NCBI RefSeq assembly: GCF_020382885.2
Contig: NC_058506.1
Location: forward strand, 5,456,001 to 5,520,000
Source of the DNA: Scatophagus argus
Lineage: Eukaryota > Chordata > Actinopteri > Scatophagidae
Direction: 5' to 3'
Length of the DNA: 64,000 nt
Below the pieces are notes generated by a model. That model did not search any database, was not told the DNA's origin, and saw nothing but the letters and a program-made list of their open reading frames with translations. How positions within the stretch are numbered: the first letter of the stretch is position 1; each line of letters starts with the position of its first letter. A program made the position numbers and the translations under genes. Below, piece by piece: positions 21,901 to 28,600 of this stretch.

Positions 21901-24146
21901 ATGGTTGCCATCTTTGATTACGATCCACGAGAGAGCTCCCCCAACACTGACATAGAGGTCAGACTCGTACATGCATGAAATGGTTTTCCAAGACAAAGTG
22001 TAGTGGTAGTTTTTGCTCATTATCTTCCTCGTTCTTTGTGGCTGGGTTCAGGCTGAGCTGACCTTCAGTGCAGGAGACATCATACATGTGTTTGGTGACA
22101 TGGACGAAGATGGCTTCTTCTACGTAAGTCTTAACATGACAGGGTTTTTTTTTTGGTAGTCTGTTTTTCCCCACTTTTTGGTGATAAGCAGTTATTTTTG
22201 CACTGTGCTTCTTAAAGTAGCAGGAGGATTTTTTTTAAAACAAAATGAGGCAAGTCTACATGAGATAAGATCAGGAAATGAACTATCTGAATGAAATAAA
22301 TAGAAATTAAATTAGAAATGAGCCCTCCTCTTGTGTTCATTTGCCAGGAACAGCAATGATGTTCCCGGGTCAATTTGACCTGGTACGTATTTTATTATCC
22401 AAAAGAAGTCTGAAAATTAAAAAAAATCCTGATAAGCATTGTTAATATTTAATTACTAACTATTCTGTCAATATTTAGTGCAGTGGTCCTCTTACCTCTC
22501 ACAGATAATGGTTCAATCAGTCACTTTCATTAAAAAATATATGTTCAACGTGTTTTTAATGTTTCATCGCTTTATTATTTTTGAAAGACCAACATATAAA
22601 ACACAATAGTTTTACATAACTATTCAAATTGACCTGAACGGTATCTATGTGATGTAAACATGCAGGAGGGGGAAATATAAAAAACATGCAAATATGTGAG
22701 ATGAACCATTTTCATGTTATATGTTGATTACAGTAATTAAGGCAAGCAGAAGAAGTTTCATACTGAATAAATACTTGTAACTATTTTTTTCTTGATCTTC
22801 AAACTTTATAACGGGTCAGTTTGACCTGGAACATAACAGGAGGGTTAAGGACATTAGAGAGATCATGATATACATCTATGTACAATATCTACATGATACA
22901 ATCTGGAACCATCAAATTGTTGGCATTTTTCCTCAAAAAAATCACTTAAATGATTAATTGTTTTTTGAAAGTTTGTTCATTTATTTCCCTGTTGACTGAT
23001 TAGTTGACAAGTCATAACAGCTCTATAACAAAATTTATGATTTATAATAAGTATATAGTGCTATAAGTAATTGCTGAAGGTCTTATAAACTAGATGCTCC
23101 TTAAATTTCTGTTGTCTTCAGCCTGCTGTTAAAAGTCGCCTTCATGTCTAAATGCTTTTTTTTCCTTCAGGGAGACTTGAATGGACACAGGGGCTTAGTG
23201 CCCTCCAACTTCCTGCAGGCCTTACCGGAAGATGCACCAGCAGAACGTGTCTCTGCTCAGCCTGCACCAGAACCCAAGAAAGAATCACAGGTAGCCCAGC
23301 TGAGCACGTCTCTCTGTCCATCGTGCACGAGCGTATGCAGAACTGCATCGACCTCATTTTCATGTCATTTTGCATATCACTGACATCATTTTTCATCTCT
23401 TGCAAGTATTTCCAAACTGCGGTTGCTATCGTTTTCTGTTCTGTTTCTTTAATTCTGCGTTGTCACATTTATTTTGCCCCAATTTCTCTTGCATGGCCTT
23501 TTGCAGAAGCAGAAACGATCTGTACACTTTGAGACGTGATTGTAAGTGTTTTTAGATTAGACTGATAAGCAGCACAGTGATGTACACTTCATGTCTGTCT
23601 TTATGTCCCGTTCCCTCCACCTTAGCTGTAGTTCAGCACTGTTCCTTTGTGTACAACCCTGCACCTACTTGTGGTTTTAGTCAATCAAAACACAAAACAG
23701 TTGAGAGCTCATGTCCACTGCCTCTGCCTCTGTGTGAGTCCTATCCTTGTGCATCCCTTTGGTATTATGGTTTCAAGCATAATTTAGCTTTAGATACTGT
23801 TTAATTGGCATGTAGAGTACAGCCTATCCGCCATGCTCACTCTGAAGGTCTTACTTTTTTCTTGAAGGCTACCTGGACATCTCCTGTGGAGCTACATGAC
23901 CCTGAACCCTCAGGGCTAGAAGAGGCTTTGCTCCCCCAAACAGAACATCCTTTCCCTGAGCCAACAGGGCACACAGAAGACCCACAGCCCAAACTGGCAA
24001 GCCCCATGTCAGACCTGGACCCAGCGCCCCTCCCAGCAGGCAGCCCGTCAAAGACAGACCGCTCTGCGCAAGGCAAGAAGAAGAAAGGCTTTTTCTCCAA
24101 AGGCAAGAAGCTGTTCAAAAAGCTGGGATCCAGCAAGAAAGACTGA
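1264..24146 (+). CDS. tspoap1: RIM-binding protein 1 (TSPOAP1), 5'-truncated by the window
   Basis: Scaffold of the presynaptic active zone: in this family the SH3 domains bind proline-rich motifs of RIM and of voltage-gated calcium channels. Twenty-five exons join in frame and give about 1733 residues (human is about 1860), so a modest N-terminal part is missing. In window numbering: acidic linker 1-56; coiled coil about 57-240; SH3-1 about 363-427; FN3 domains about 514-603, 609-699 and 701-803; a long Pro/Ser/His-rich linker to about 1395; SH3-2 about 1408-1472; SH3-3 about 1557-1616; a lysine-rich tail to 1733. Each SH3 ends in GLVPSN or GLVPCN. The family call rests on domain order. RIMBP1, rather than RIMBP2 or 3, rests on the supt4h1/hsf5/rnf43/mir-142 neighbours and the length. 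One intron uses a GC donor. Confidence 0.93.
1432..3603 (+). other. tspoap1: tspoap1 intron with repeat fragments
   Basis: A 2.2-kb AT-rich intron. About 2470-2830 it holds a diverged fish repeat (listed separately) with a 12-bp perfect inverted repeat at 2669-2680 / 2685-2696. I see no coding exon in it. Confidence 0.6.
2470..2830. repeat. Dispersed fish repeat, family A, copy 1
   Basis: It contains the hallmark phrases of a common fish interspersed family: a 'ccagaggatgaat' segment, 'tcaggtcaaaattttaa', and a 'gttagcatgctaac' block. It lies in a tspoap1 intron. Copies 2-4 are at about 36560-36730, 53420-53560 and 62740-63070. I do not assign a transposon class. Confidence 0.6.
3604..3687 (+). 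CDS. tspoap1: tspoap1 exon w2 (coiled coil)
   Basis: 28 codons, phase 0/0, between TTCAG and GTAAGC. The charged helical peptide begins [10 protein letters not shown] and starts the coiled-coil region. Confidence 0.88.
3833..3922 (+). CDS. tspoap1: tspoap1 exon w3 (coiled coil)
   Basis: 30 codons, phase 0/0, between AACAG and GTCAGT. It has Leu heptads with Glu/Lys, beginning [10 protein letters not shown]. Confidence 0.9.
4254..4376 (+). CDS. tspoap1: tspoap1 exon w4 (coiled coil)
   Basis: 41 codons, phase 0/0, between GTCAG and GTACTG. The helical peptide contains ENEELREDL and ENQRLRAKL. Confidence 0.92.
4456..4560 (+). CDS. tspoap1: tspoap1 exon w5 (coiled coil)
   Basis: 35 codons, phase 0/0, between AACAG and GTAATA. 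The peptide [18 protein letters not shown] continues the helix. Confidence 0.93.
4795..4845 (+). CDS. tspoap1: tspoap1 exon w6 (coiled coil)
   Basis: A short 17-codon exon, phase 0/0, between TTCAG and GTGAGT. It ends in VVQMLE, which joins SKVRDLEEK of exon w7 to give the coiled-coil sequence usual for RIM-binding proteins. Confidence 0.92.
5642..5674 (+). CDS. tspoap1: Candidate tspoap1 33-nt microexon
   Basis: 33 bases flanked by a T-rich acceptor (ttttattttag) and a weak GTAGAG donor. It keeps the phase 0/0 frame between exons w6 and w7 and encodes the helix-like [11 protein letters not shown]. The donor is poor, so this may be chance. Confidence 0.3.
6042..6062 (+). CDS. tspoap1: Candidate tspoap1 21-nt microexon
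   Basis: 21 bases encoding STLDCMQ, in frame between exons w6 and w7 (phase 0/0). The acceptor has a long pyrimidine tract (6001-6031), a TGC at 6032-6034 and a CAG; the donor is CAG|GTACTG. A TGC just before the AG is the known signature of neural microexons controlled by SRRM4. Skipping it gives the standard [11 protein letters not shown] junction, so it would be alternative. Confidence 0.45.
7611..7660. repeat. Intronic 50-nt hairpin
   Basis: A perfect 15-bp inverted repeat (7611-7625 with 7646-7660). It continues inwards as six Watson-Crick and two G-U pairs to a CTAA loop, about 23 bp in all. It lies 58 bases upstream of exon w7. It could be a small foldback element or an RNA structure affecting splicing. 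It is shorter than a typical pre-miRNA stem. Confidence 0.7.
7719..7899 (+). CDS. tspoap1: tspoap1 exon w7 (end of coiled coil)
   Basis: 181 bases, phase 0 in, phase 1 out, between CTAG and GTGAGC. It encodes [20 protein letters not shown] and a stretch ending LEKFRLQ, the hallmark end of the RIMBP coiled coil, then a Ser/Leu/Asn-rich segment. Confidence 0.95.
8997..9202 (+). CDS. tspoap1: tspoap1 exon w8 (Ser/Thr-rich linker)
   Basis: 206 bases, phase 1 in, phase 0 out. The acceptor follows a long CT-rich tract (8943-8994); the donor is GAG|GTACAA. It encodes a Ser/Thr/His-rich disordered linker containing [10 protein letters not shown]. Confidence 0.9.
9203..10873 (+). other. tspoap1: tspoap1 intron
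   Basis: A 1.7-kb AT-rich intron. The only notable element is a possible 15-nt in-frame microexon at 9726-9740 (see findings). I see nothing else in it. Confidence 0.6.
10874..10980 (+). CDS. tspoap1: tspoap1 exon w9 (start of SH3-1)
   Basis: 107 bases, phase 0 in, phase 2 out. It encodes an acidic segment, then [10 protein letters not shown], the first strand of SH3-1. The donor is CAG|GTGAGT. Confidence 0.94.
11064..11173 (+). CDS. tspoap1: tspoap1 exon w10 (SH3-1 core)
   Basis: 110 bases, phase 2 in, phase 1 out. It carries the ALYDY-like [17 protein letters not shown] and the acidic [11 protein letters not shown] of the RT and n-Src loops. Confidence 0.95.
11267..12142 (+). CDS. tspoap1: tspoap1 exon w11 (end of SH3-1, FN3-1, FN3-2)
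   Basis: A large 876-base exon, phase 1/1. It completes SH3-1 (RRGLVPSNF), then a Ser/Ala/His-rich linker. FN3-1 follows (from about PYPRKLTL, with the GWDPP tryptophan strand and YNVYVD), then FN3-2 ([10 protein letters not shown] to VTFTTL, with LTWLPS). The donor is CAG|GTCAGG. It is GC-richer than its introns, as expected of coding sequence. Confidence 0.95.
12298..12574. mobile_element. MITE-like element with inverted ends
   Basis: Its left end reads 'aaaggtccagtgcgtatgat' and its right end 'cctaaatcctatgcactaaa', roughly its reverse complement. The inside includes 'ccagtgtttggtttgtc' and 'aaacatggcggtgg'. I recognise this as a very common short fish repeat. It has no coding capacity. 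Confidence 0.6.
12915..12940 (+). repeat. (TG)n microsatellite
   Basis: TG dinucleotide run with a GCGC interruption near its end, in a tspoap1 intron. Confidence 0.9.
13815..13966 (+). CDS. tspoap1: tspoap1 exon w12 (FN3-3, first half)
   Basis: 152 bases, phase 1 in, phase 0 out. It encodes [14 protein letters not shown] through ISWLPV and [10 protein letters not shown]. The donor is AAAAAG|GCAAGA, a GC donor. Reading on meets a stop four codons later, and no GT donor in frame joins to exon w13. Confidence 0.93.
14142..14618 (+). CDS. tspoap1: tspoap1 exon w13 (FN3-3, second half, and linker)
   Basis: 159 codons, phase 0/0, acceptor CTAAAG, donor GTG|GTAACG. It begins [14 protein letters not shown] and includes [19 protein letters not shown], the last FN3 strands. 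A Pro/Ser/Ala-rich linker follows. Confidence 0.95.
14976..15359 (+). CDS. tspoap1: tspoap1 exon w14 (Pro-rich linker)
   Basis: 128 codons, phase 0/0, between ATCAG and GTCAGC. A Pro/Ala-rich stretch is followed by [16 protein letters not shown] and [13 protein letters not shown], two acidic amphipathic motifs that may be short docking sites. Their role is not known to me. Confidence 0.92.
15611..15766 (+). CDS. tspoap1: tspoap1 exon w15 (acidic linker)
   Basis: 52 codons, phase 0/0, between TTTTTTCAG and GTAAAG. It carries a poly-Glu stretch ([14 protein letters not shown]). Confidence 0.92.
16064..16885 (+). CDS. tspoap1: tspoap1 exon w16 (large His-rich linker exon)
   Basis: 274 codons, phase 0/0. 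It opens [14 protein letters not shown], then has a strongly His/Pro-rich segment (about 16200-16360, e.g. [19 protein letters not shown]), then basic and acidic stretches. The acceptor taken is the TAG at 16061-16063. A second AG nine bases downstream (16070-16072) is also in frame and would drop three residues. The donor is CTG|GTAAAT. Confidence 0.88.
17541..17631 (+). CDS. tspoap1: tspoap1 exon w17 (linker)
   Basis: 91 bases, phase 0 in, phase 1 out, between GAGCAG and GTCAGA. It encodes a proline-rich 30-residue linker ([15 protein letters not shown]). Confidence 0.88.
17632..18999 (+). other. tspoap1: tspoap1 intron ending in a TG repeat
   Basis: A 1.4-kb intron. Its last 35 bases are a (TG)14 run plus TCTACAG, so the acceptor lacks a normal pyrimidine tract. 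I see no other element in it. Confidence 0.7.
18965..18992 (+). repeat. (TG)14 microsatellite at a splice acceptor
   Basis: 14 TG units ending seven bases before exon w18. Confidence 0.95.
19000..19142 (+). CDS. tspoap1: tspoap1 exon w18 (SH3-2, first half)
   Basis: 143 bases, phase 1 in, phase 0 out. It encodes [19 protein letters not shown] and [15 protein letters not shown], the first strands and RT loop of SH3-2. The donor is AAA|GTATGT. Confidence 0.94.
19299..19467 (+). CDS. tspoap1: tspoap1 exon w19 (SH3-2, second half)
   Basis: 169 bases, phase 0 in, phase 1 out. It encodes [20 protein letters not shown] and [11 protein letters not shown], completing SH3-2, then a Gln/Glu-rich helix. 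Confidence 0.95.
20410..20478 (+). CDS. tspoap1: tspoap1 exon w20 (Pro/Arg-rich linker)
   Basis: 69 bases, phase 1/1, between ATAAAG and GTGTGT. It encodes a basic proline-rich peptide ([14 protein letters not shown]) between SH3-2 and SH3-3. The symmetric phase lets it be skipped without a frameshift. Confidence 0.85.
21069..21116 (+). CDS. tspoap1: tspoap1 exon w21 (short linker exon)
   Basis: 48 bases, phase 1/1, between TTCCAG and GTTTGT. It encodes [17 protein letters not shown] symmetric cassette-type exon with a weak donor, possibly alternative. Confidence 0.75.
21839..21957 (+). CDS. tspoap1: tspoap1 exon w22 (start of SH3-3)
   Basis: 119 bases, phase 1 in, phase 0 out, between GACAG and GTCAGA. 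A poly-Ala linker leads into [19 protein letters not shown], the start of SH3-3. Confidence 0.94.
22052..22123 (+). CDS. tspoap1: tspoap1 exon w23 (SH3-3 core)
   Basis: 24 codons, phase 0/0, between TTCAG and GTAAGT. It encodes [20 protein letters not shown] and GFFY. Confidence 0.96.
22124..23170 (+). other. tspoap1: tspoap1 intron mostly filled by a repeat
   Basis: A 1-kb AT-rich intron splitting SH3-3. About half is the inverted-end element at 22323-22848. I see no exon in it. Confidence 0.7.
22323..22848. mobile_element. MITE-like element, GGTCAA-type ends
   Basis: Its left end reads 'ccctcctcttgtgttc' plus 'gggtcaatttgacctgg'. Its right end, reverse-complemented, reads 'aaccctcctgttatgttcc' then 'aggtcaaactgaccc'. 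The ends are therefore inverted repeats around an AT-rich non-coding centre. The right end sits on a TTAA. I recognise it as a widespread fish element and have no firm superfamily. Confidence 0.6.
23171..23290 (+). CDS. tspoap1: tspoap1 exon w24 (end of SH3-3)
   Basis: 40 codons, phase 0/0, between CTTCAG and a weak GTAGCC donor. It encodes [20 protein letters not shown] and an acidic/proline tail. Confidence 0.94.
23507..23541 (+). CDS. tspoap1: Candidate alternative tspoap1 3' exon with short C-terminus
   Basis: 35 bases between a pyrimidine-rich acceptor (cttttgcag) and a perfect GTAAGT donor. Joined in phase 0 after exon w24 it adds [10 protein letters not shown] and a stop at 23537-23539. 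The stop is two bases from the next junction, too close to trigger nonsense-mediated decay by the usual 50-base rule. It would replace the 92-residue basic tail. Confidence 0.4.
23868..24146 (+). CDS. tspoap1: tspoap1 exon w25 (C-terminal exon)
   Basis: 92 codons plus TGA, phase 0, after a T-rich CTTGAAG acceptor. It encodes an acidic Pro-rich stretch, then a lysine-rich end ([18 protein letters not shown]), which may bind acidic lipid or protein. Confidence 0.92.
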   Translation, partial: ATWTSPVELHDPEPSGLEEALLPQTEHPFPEPTGHTEDPQPKLASPMSDLDPAPLPAGSPSKTDRSAQGKKKKGFFSKGKKLFKKLGSSKKD

Positions 24147-24449
24147 CAGTCAGATGACAGTCAGGACATCTGACTCTGAATACTTGCATCACATTGAAAG
24201 CACTTTTTCCATCTTCACTGTTGGCAGTCTGCACGGTTAGTGGCTATCAAATCTAATTACTGATGCTTTATTAATTATATATTTGCCTTAGAGCACTGCT
24301 AGACCAACTGTTAAATTTCGAGTACTATAAAACATCAATGTGCAGCTTACAGCATCACATGAGCATGTAGAACTGCATGTTGAAGCTTGCAAAGTCGCAA
24401 ATATATTCTCTAAACACTAATTAAGTATTTCTCCCAATAGATTATTCAG

Positions 24450-24455
24450 AATAAA
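24450..24455 (+). terminator. Proximal poly(A) signal of tspoap1
   Basis: AATAAA about 300 bases after the stop codon. Confidence 0.4.
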
Positions 24456-24918
24456 ATGAAAAAGAAGGATGTTGAAAAGCAGAGCAGGCTCAGCCCAGAA
24501 ACAGCTAATGAAATATTAGCTTTAAAGTTCATGTACTGGTGCCACTTTATTTATTTGAAGCAAACGAGCAGGAGCAGCCGTCTATCTCTTCCTCTGTGTG
24601 ACTATAAAGAATGCACTATGCATCCTGAACGGATGTATTTTAAATATGTCTGCTTGTCCTTCATGTGTTTCTTGTCTTTAAGAGTATTTATACAATACTT
24701 TGTACAGAACATGTTATTTATTTGTGTCAGACTCTTGCCCTCATCATCACCACATTGCATGACGTGACATCAGGGCTGGAGGTGAGTCATATCGAGCTGT
24801 CAGAGACAGTGATGATCCACTTTGTGTAACTACAAGGGTTGAGGTTAACAGTAAAGACTGTTTATTGCAGAGGAACATACTGTCAAATGGAAATAATGTG
24901 AAGGCTTACCCTTCTTTG

Positions 24919-24957
24919 GTGTGTGTGTGTGTGTGTGTGTGCGTGTTTGTGTGTGCG

Positions 24958-25021
<64 letters not shown>
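24919..25021 (+). repeat. (GT)n microsatellite in 3' UTR
   Basis: About 103 bases of GT units with a few GCGT and TTGT interruptions. In RNA this would be a long GU tract. Confidence 0.95.
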
Positions 25022-25022
<1 letters not shown>

Positions 25023-25515
25023 CCAGTCCACTGCTGAGACTGAAAACAGATGCCTTTCTCAGACATTAACACAGGAATTCCTGATGTTTGTGACCGCAGT
25101 CACAACTGGCCTGAATGTTGCATACGACATATTTCCTGCCTGTGTGAGTGTGGAGTGTGTGTGTGTGGGTGTTTTCTGTCTGTGTGTGCGACAGACGTGC
25201 AGAGCATGCAAAAATGATGTAATATCTGGTGATCAGTAGGCTGCTATGTTCGCTAGTAGGGCTTCAACGGATGATTAGTATGAAATGATGACCGATTCCT
25301 TCCTGTTGATGATTTGTTTGATTAATTGGTGAATCTTTTGGTCTATAAAACTTTTAAAAGACTGTGAAAAAAATGCCCATCACTTTCCCACAGGTCAGGT
25401 TGAGGTTTTGTCTGAGCAACAGTTTACTTTCATACAGTACGAGAAAAAAAAAAATCAACAAATTCTTATCAAACTAGTTGCCAGTTAACTTTCACTTTCA
25501 GATTAAAATGAAATA

Positions 25516-25548
25516 CCCCCCCCCCCACACACACACACACACACACAA
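25516..25548 (+). repeat. C-run followed by (CA)n
   Basis: A poly-C run followed directly by a CA repeat, in the putative tspoap1 3' UTR. Confidence 0.9.
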
Positions 25549-27201
25549 TTTAAACACGTTTGGTGCACTTCTTGCAGTTTCATTAATCCGCCACTTGTTG
25601 CAGTTCCTCGACTTGTAATTTCATTTAATATCCACATTCCCCGTCAGTGCTGGTTGCATTAGTAACCACAGCAGTTAACATACAGTGTGGAAGCCTTTAG
25701 GACTCACTGTAGTTTGTTGTGTGTACTCGGTAGAACTGAAACAGTTTTCGGTCGTAGCGCTGGTGGTTTGTGGCACCGCTCTGCTGTAACAGACTCTGCA
25801 ATAAGATGTTTATGTCTCTTTTCTTTTGCCTCCATGTTAGGAGTGTAATGAAGTTGTGGCGTGTGAATATGGGGTTAGACGGGTCGCAGCATCTCTGTCA
25901 GCCCATGCAGCGTAGGCTGGTTAAAGCTAAATGATACAACTGCGATACTACTAAAACTAGAAGCGTTCTTTCGGTGGTTTGCTGCAGCTTTTTCTCATAT
26001 CACGATGTAGTACCTGTATTCAGCTGTGATGTGAGTGTGTGGGCCTTGGGTTATAAGGCGTGCTTTGACTGCTCATTCAGCCCGATTGCTTCTTTTACAT
26101 GTGTGACACGGGGATGTTAGTAACTTCTCAGGTTTTCACTTGTAGTTTCTTATAAATGCTGAGCCACCTGTTGACTTCGGCTGTCAGCAACTGCAGAATA
26201 TGCCAAAATCTTAGGTGCTTTGCTTGTTACCATGGCTACGAGAGACCGAGCATCCGGCAGCATGGGGATAGTCAGCAGACCGGTCTGGGTTGAAGCTTGG
26301 AGCTTTGTTATGAAGATCAGACCAAGATTTCACTCACATTGTTGAAGTCACACAAGTTGGAGGCCAAGTGTTTCATTAATGTCATGAATGTTTTTTTGTC
26401 TGTGTTACATAAAGGCAGTTTGATGATGCCAAGAGTGAACGGGAGGGCTGATGGACAAAGATGTGAAATGGCCGGGACAGAGGCAAGACTGAGGCTGTAC
26501 TGTATGTTTTATTTATGTATTTTTTGGTTGGATGCTCAAAAGTTGCCGAAATGTACAGCGAATATTTGTACTGATCTTGTATTTAACGGCCTTTAATGCA
26601 CAAGTTAATCCTCTTCCTGCTGTGTAGTGAGTAGGCGGCTCCACTGTTGACTGAATAGGACCCATGTAAGTAGTATTTTAGCTCAGCTGATCATATTTAG
26701 CCTTACAAGAAGACCTTGTTTAGTCTTAATATGTTGTTTACAGGATGTTTATTGACTGCATGCATACCAATGTTATACCCATGTTCGGCCTTATTTATGT
26801 TACTGTCATACTTCTGTTTTTCTAGGCTGACTTGTCTACAATATTTGAGTTGTAGATTGTGGAGAGGAAGCCGTTGGAGCTGTCTGTATATAACAAGCTG
26901 TGTTGGGACTTGTGGTATATTTTCATACGCGGGATTTTTTTTTTCTTTTACTGTCTTTCCTGACCTGCATTCATTATTTGAAACCAGTGGAGGATGTACC
27001 TTTTTATATATTCATGTTTTTATTACCCTTTTGGAAGCTCATCTGTATATATTTTTGTTAATATTGTTTTTCAGGGTTTTTTTTTTTCTTTTGCATGTCC
27101 AGGCATTGTGGATGGAGGAACAGTAACTAAAGATGTAGTACACAGAGGACTTGTTGACTTGAAATTGTGATGGTTTCTTTCAATATGGATCTTTTTACAG
27201 G

Positions 27202-27207
27202 AATAAA
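27202..27207 (+). terminator. Distal poly(A) signal of tspoap1
   Basis: AATAAA followed by a T-rich stretch. It is the last plus-strand signal before the convergent mir-142 unit. Confidence 0.5.
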
Positions 27208-27297
27208 GTATGTATATTTTCACAGAAAGCACTTGAGTCTGTAATGCATGTGGTGTTCCCAGAAAACAAAAGTTATCACAGGATACTTTTAAACACC

Positions 27298-27303
27298 TTT
27301 ATT
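27298..27303 (-). terminator. Candidate poly(A) signal of pri-mir-142
   Basis: AATAAA on the minus strand, about 240 bases downstream of the mir-142 hairpin and 90 bases from the opposing tspoap1 signal. Confidence 0.45.
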
Positions 27304-27536
27304 GCATATCATACAGATTATACATCATGTGATCTATGCCTCTTTTTTTCAGGACATTTAAAAACAGACAAAATGGAGGAAAGAGTTGCGAGCTTCGCTC
27401 AGCGCCACACACCGCCCATGTGAACTGACTGGGGCAACACTCTGGGTAATGCGTGGCTTTGTGAGACAAAGCAGCTTCCTCTTTTCTGACTTCCTGCGCG
27501 GGCTTCTTGCCGGGCCTCTCCTCTCCCTGAAGCCAA

Positions 27537-27620
27537 CAGTACACTCATCCATAAAGTAGGAAACACTACACTGTGGCGAGGAGTTTAGTAGTGCTTTCTA
27601 CTTTATGGATGACTGCACTG
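27537..27620 (-). ncRNA. mir142: mir-142 precursor hairpin
   Basis: Blood-cell-specific microRNA. On the minus strand, miR-142-5p (CATAAAGTAGAAAGCACTAC plus T) is at 27587-27607 and miR-142-3p (TGTAGTGTTTCCTACTTTAT plus GGA) at 27548-27570. Both match the conserved vertebrate mature sequences as I know them. The arms pair along the stem, which extends outward past one G-G mismatch for seven more pairs. It lies tail-to-tail with tspoap1. In human MIR142 also neighbours TSPOAP1. Confidence 0.97.
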
Positions 27621-27702
27621 TACATCCACAGCTCCTCTTCCGTCTTCTGTCTTCTTCCACTTCTCTCTTCTTCTGCACCTGCACTCATGTCTGCAGCTGC
27701 AC

Positions 27703-27725
27703 ACGCACACACACACACACACACA
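27703..27725 (+). repeat. (CA)n microsatellite
   Basis: Short CA run about 80 bases upstream of the mir-142 hairpin in the minus-strand sense. Confidence 0.85.
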
Positions 27726-28578
27726 CCAACCCCCACCCAGACAGACACTTTTACCCAAACTGAAACCTCTCAGCTCAACACACACCCAACAATCAAACAG
27801 CTCTTGTGTTTGTCAAACCAGAAAATGCACACTTCCTGATTTGTAACATTTGCATACATAGTTTTTCAGTCAGTTTGTTCAAATCTAAGTGAGATCTTAA
27901 CATTTTTGTACTAGACAAAACTCACCCACAGGACTCCACCTATATGCCTCAAAATGTCCCTCAGTTAAGTTTTGAAACAAAAGTAAGAACTAAACCCCTG
28001 AGGAGGAAGCGCTATCTTGAGGAAGCCATTTTGGTAGGCATGAGTAAGCTTTTCTGTCTGAGTTAGATCTCTCTGTACCTTCAAAAGTCATGTAAAATAA
28101 GTCCCAACAATTGGTGCAGACATATTTTGTCAAGTCAGAATTAATTTGGCATGTTTGCAAAGACACGGTAGATAAATTATTATTTAAATATTACATTTAA
28201 ACAATGATATAGTGATATACAGTTACATAAAAGGATTGCTCAGTTTAAAGTACAACTTCTTCAATCAAAATATCAAATGAAATTCTGAACAGAGGTCACT
28301 TGACAAGACGTTAAATCAAACAAATGCAGAATTGATTGAGTAAAAGTTCTAATGCTGCTGTACCCGTCAATATCGAACAGATAAAAAGCATTTTTATCAC
28401 GTCATCACAAATAATACGAACATTAAATAGGCGTCGTCGTCCATCATACTTTACCTCCACCTTCATTTTTTTTCTCTTGTTTTAAGTGGCGATTGTCCCA
28501 AAGCCTGGCAGGTGTCCTCTGTCTGTCCAAAGAGTGGATGGAGAAGAAGAAGTCGTCTCCTTTTGAACCCTTGACAGC

Positions 28579-28600
28579 CACGTGATGTAACCACAGGAAG
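28579..28600 (-). promoter_or_regulatory. Candidate E-box / RUNX / ETS cluster upstream of mir-142
   Basis: CACGTG at 28579-28584, a RUNX site (TGTGGTTA on the minus strand) at 28588-28595, and an overlapping ETS core (CTTCCT on the minus strand) at 28595-28600. It lies about 1 kb upstream of mir-142 on its strand. RUNX1 and the ETS factor PU.1 are known blood regulators. Motifs this short can occur by chance. Confidence 0.35.

Larger units (their letters stand above)
24147..27225 (+). other. tspoap1: Probable tspoap1 3' UTR
   Basis: 3 kb of T-rich non-coding sequence after the stop. Candidate poly(A) signals AATAAA occur at 24450-24455 (short form) and 27202-27207 (long form). It contains a large GT microsatellite. 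No gene is seen on either strand. The long form is inferred from the spacing to the convergent mir-142 unit. Confidence 0.55.

Noticed and set aside
24865..25239. Open frames across the GT microsatellite on both strands
   Set aside because: They are translations of a dinucleotide repeat (Val-Cys or Thr-His runs).
27358..27552. 64-residue minus-strand frame starting within the mir-142 3p arm
   Set aside because: Considered as a pri-miRNA-encoded peptide. Drosha cutting would remove its start, and nothing supports translation.
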